NCBI GenBank assembly: GCA_937901895.1
Contig: CALGTD010000211.1
Span: 1 to 23,035, forward strand
Source of the DNA: an uncultured Spartobacteria bacterium
GTDB lineage: Bacteria > Verrucomicrobiota > Verrucomicrobiia > Chthoniobacterales > JAATET01
DNA: 23,035 bases
Direction: 5' to 3'
The position numbers and the translations under genes were made by a program. Each line of letters starts with the position of its first letter. Within the stretch, counting starts at the first letter, position 1. Below the pieces are notes generated by a model. The model was not told where the DNA came from, did no database searches, and worked only from the letters and a program-made list of their open reading frames with translations. Positions 22,927-23,035 of the stretch are shown in pieces.

Positions 22927-23035
22927 GCACCTGCGCAGACGGGTGAGACAAATGGCGCGGCTGAAAAAATGAAACGTTTCCACGAAAACCACAGGGATTC
23001 TCCGCAAAAGGCGGCCGCACTCATCGAACCGCGGC

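Noticed and set aside
1..23035. Search for CRISPR arrays, insertion sequences, transposases, integrases, phage genes and defence systems.
   Set aside because: No spaced direct repeats, terminal inverted repeats around an ORF, or protein motifs of these classes were seen.

Overview
The window is GC-rich, densely coded bacterial chromosome. My best guess for the host is a Verrucomicrobiota-like soil or water heterotroph. This rests on the mix of periplasmic nuclease, GH76 glycanase, SpoIIE-type phosphatase and 32-residue 'DP-A-A...W' repeat proteins; no rRNA or marker gene confirms it. I see no mobile element, CRISPR array or phage gene.

Layout. The left end (2-3311, + strand) holds the 3' part of a UbiE-like methyltransferase gene, a polytopic membrane protein overlapping it by ATGA, a secreted S1/P1-type nuclease, a small secreted rhodanese-fold protein with a clear intrinsic terminator, and a tRNA-Gln(CUG). 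Next, on the minus strand (3511-5373), come a choloylglycine hydrolase/penicillin V acylase-family enzyme and a GNAT acetyltransferase. A 177-bp divergent intergenic region with repeated TTCGAT palindromes leads into a + strand unit: NCS1 permease, class III aminotransferase, then an SLC13-type permease with RCK_C domains. That unit ends 3 bp from a convergent REC-like/PAS/SpoIIE phosphatase gene. From 12094 to 22926 every gene is on the minus strand. In transcription order these are two 32-residue-repeat proteins, a GH76 glycanase, an M20-family beta-ureidopropionase/carbamoylase, a PreA-type dihydropyrimidine dehydrogenase, a methylmalonate/malonate-semialdehyde dehydrogenase, a dihydropyrimidinase (hydantoinase), and two alpha/beta hydrolases.

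Central theme. The NCS1 permease, dehydrogenase, hydantoinase, carbamoylase, aminotransferase and semialdehyde dehydrogenase together form a full reductive pyrimidine degradation route: uracil or thymine uptake, dihydropyrimidine, N-carbamoyl-beta-amino acid, beta-alanine or beta-aminoisobutyrate, (methyl)malonate semialdehyde, then acetyl- or propionyl-CoA. The genes lie in two opposed groups on either side of the SLC13 and SpoIIE genes. Notable points are that the PreA-like protein lacks the C-terminal ferredoxin domain and has no PreT partner in the window, that two alpha/beta hydrolases are tightly linked to the hydantoinase, and that an operator-like array precedes the permease gene. The nearby secreted nuclease could supply nucleotides to the same pathway, but this is inference.
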